From NCBI GenBank assembly GCA_021647535.1, contig JAKIUO010000195.1, forward strand, positions 1 through 5,213: a DNA stretch of 5,213 nucleotides, in the 5' to 3' direction. The translations under genes and the position numbers were made by a program. Positions within the stretch are counted from its first letter, which is position 1. Every line of letters begins with the position of its first letter. This document shows, in pieces, positions 5,171 to 5,213 of this stretch. The notes under the pieces were generated by a model that worked only from the letters and a program-made list of their open reading frames with translations, did not search any database and was not told where the DNA came from. This DNA is from Hyphomicrobiaceae bacterium (GTDB lineage: Bacteria > Pseudomonadota > Alphaproteobacteria > Rhizobiales > JAKIUO01).

Positions 5171-5213
5171 TTGGTGAAAATTGAGAGGCAATAATCGCTG
5201 CGCGAGCGAGGCC
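5171..5213. other. Short tail after rtcA, no gene seen
   Basis: Nothing coding is visible in these 43 bases. CGCT-GCGCG-AGCG at about 5195-5207 could form a small hairpin and may begin a terminator or another repeat that runs out of the window. Confidence 0.3.

Noticed and set aside
4796..5191. Minus-strand open frames opposite rtcA
   Set aside because: They mirror the strongly conserved rtcA coding sequence and have no family signature.
5171..5213. Start of rtcB or another operon gene after rtcA
   Set aside because: The only short frame, from GTG near 5174, stops after six codons and no conserved motif is visible.

Overview
The window carries a compact RNA-repair and RNA-quality-control locus, most likely from a proteobacterium. 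The mid-range base composition, the RtcR/sigma-54 control and the GC-rich dispersed repeat would fit an alphaproteobacterium, but that assignment is a low-confidence inference.

Layout: positions 1-206 hold no gene. rtcR, a sigma-54 activator with a CARF sensor domain, occupies 207-1811 on the minus strand. A divergent, AT-rich intergenic region (1812-2056) follows. It contains an extended -10 sigma-70-type promoter for rtcR and a near-consensus -24/-12 sigma-54 promoter at 1957-1973 pointing at rsr. rsr (2057-3616) encodes a bacterial Ro60 homologue with a TROVE ring and a vWA/MIDAS domain. Seventy bases after it lies a Y RNA (about 3687-3831) whose effector module is a circularly permuted tRNA mimic: T-arm, acceptor strand, closing loop, acceptor strand, D-arm. 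Downstream is a 189-bp element with 13-bp terminal inverted repeats and 7-bp flanking repeats (3859-4047), then tRNA-Ser(GCU) (4058-4148), and, 17 bases later, rtcA (4166-5170), the RNA 3'-terminal phosphate cyclase. The last 43 bases hold no recognisable gene.

How the parts fit: in the enterobacterial model, RtcR senses RNA fragments with cyclic-phosphate ends through its CARF domain and switches on a sigma-54 operon containing rsr, Y RNA genes and the rtcBA repair genes. This window has the same components and polarity, but RtcB ligase is not seen beside rtcA, and a tRNA gene plus a small mobile element sit between the Y RNA and rtcA. The small element appears to have inserted directly between the -10 box and the first base of tRNA-Ser. 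Its target duplication re-creates a -10-like sequence next to the tRNA. rtcA may therefore depend on a tRNA-linked sigma-70 unit, on read-through from the sigma-54 unit, or on both.
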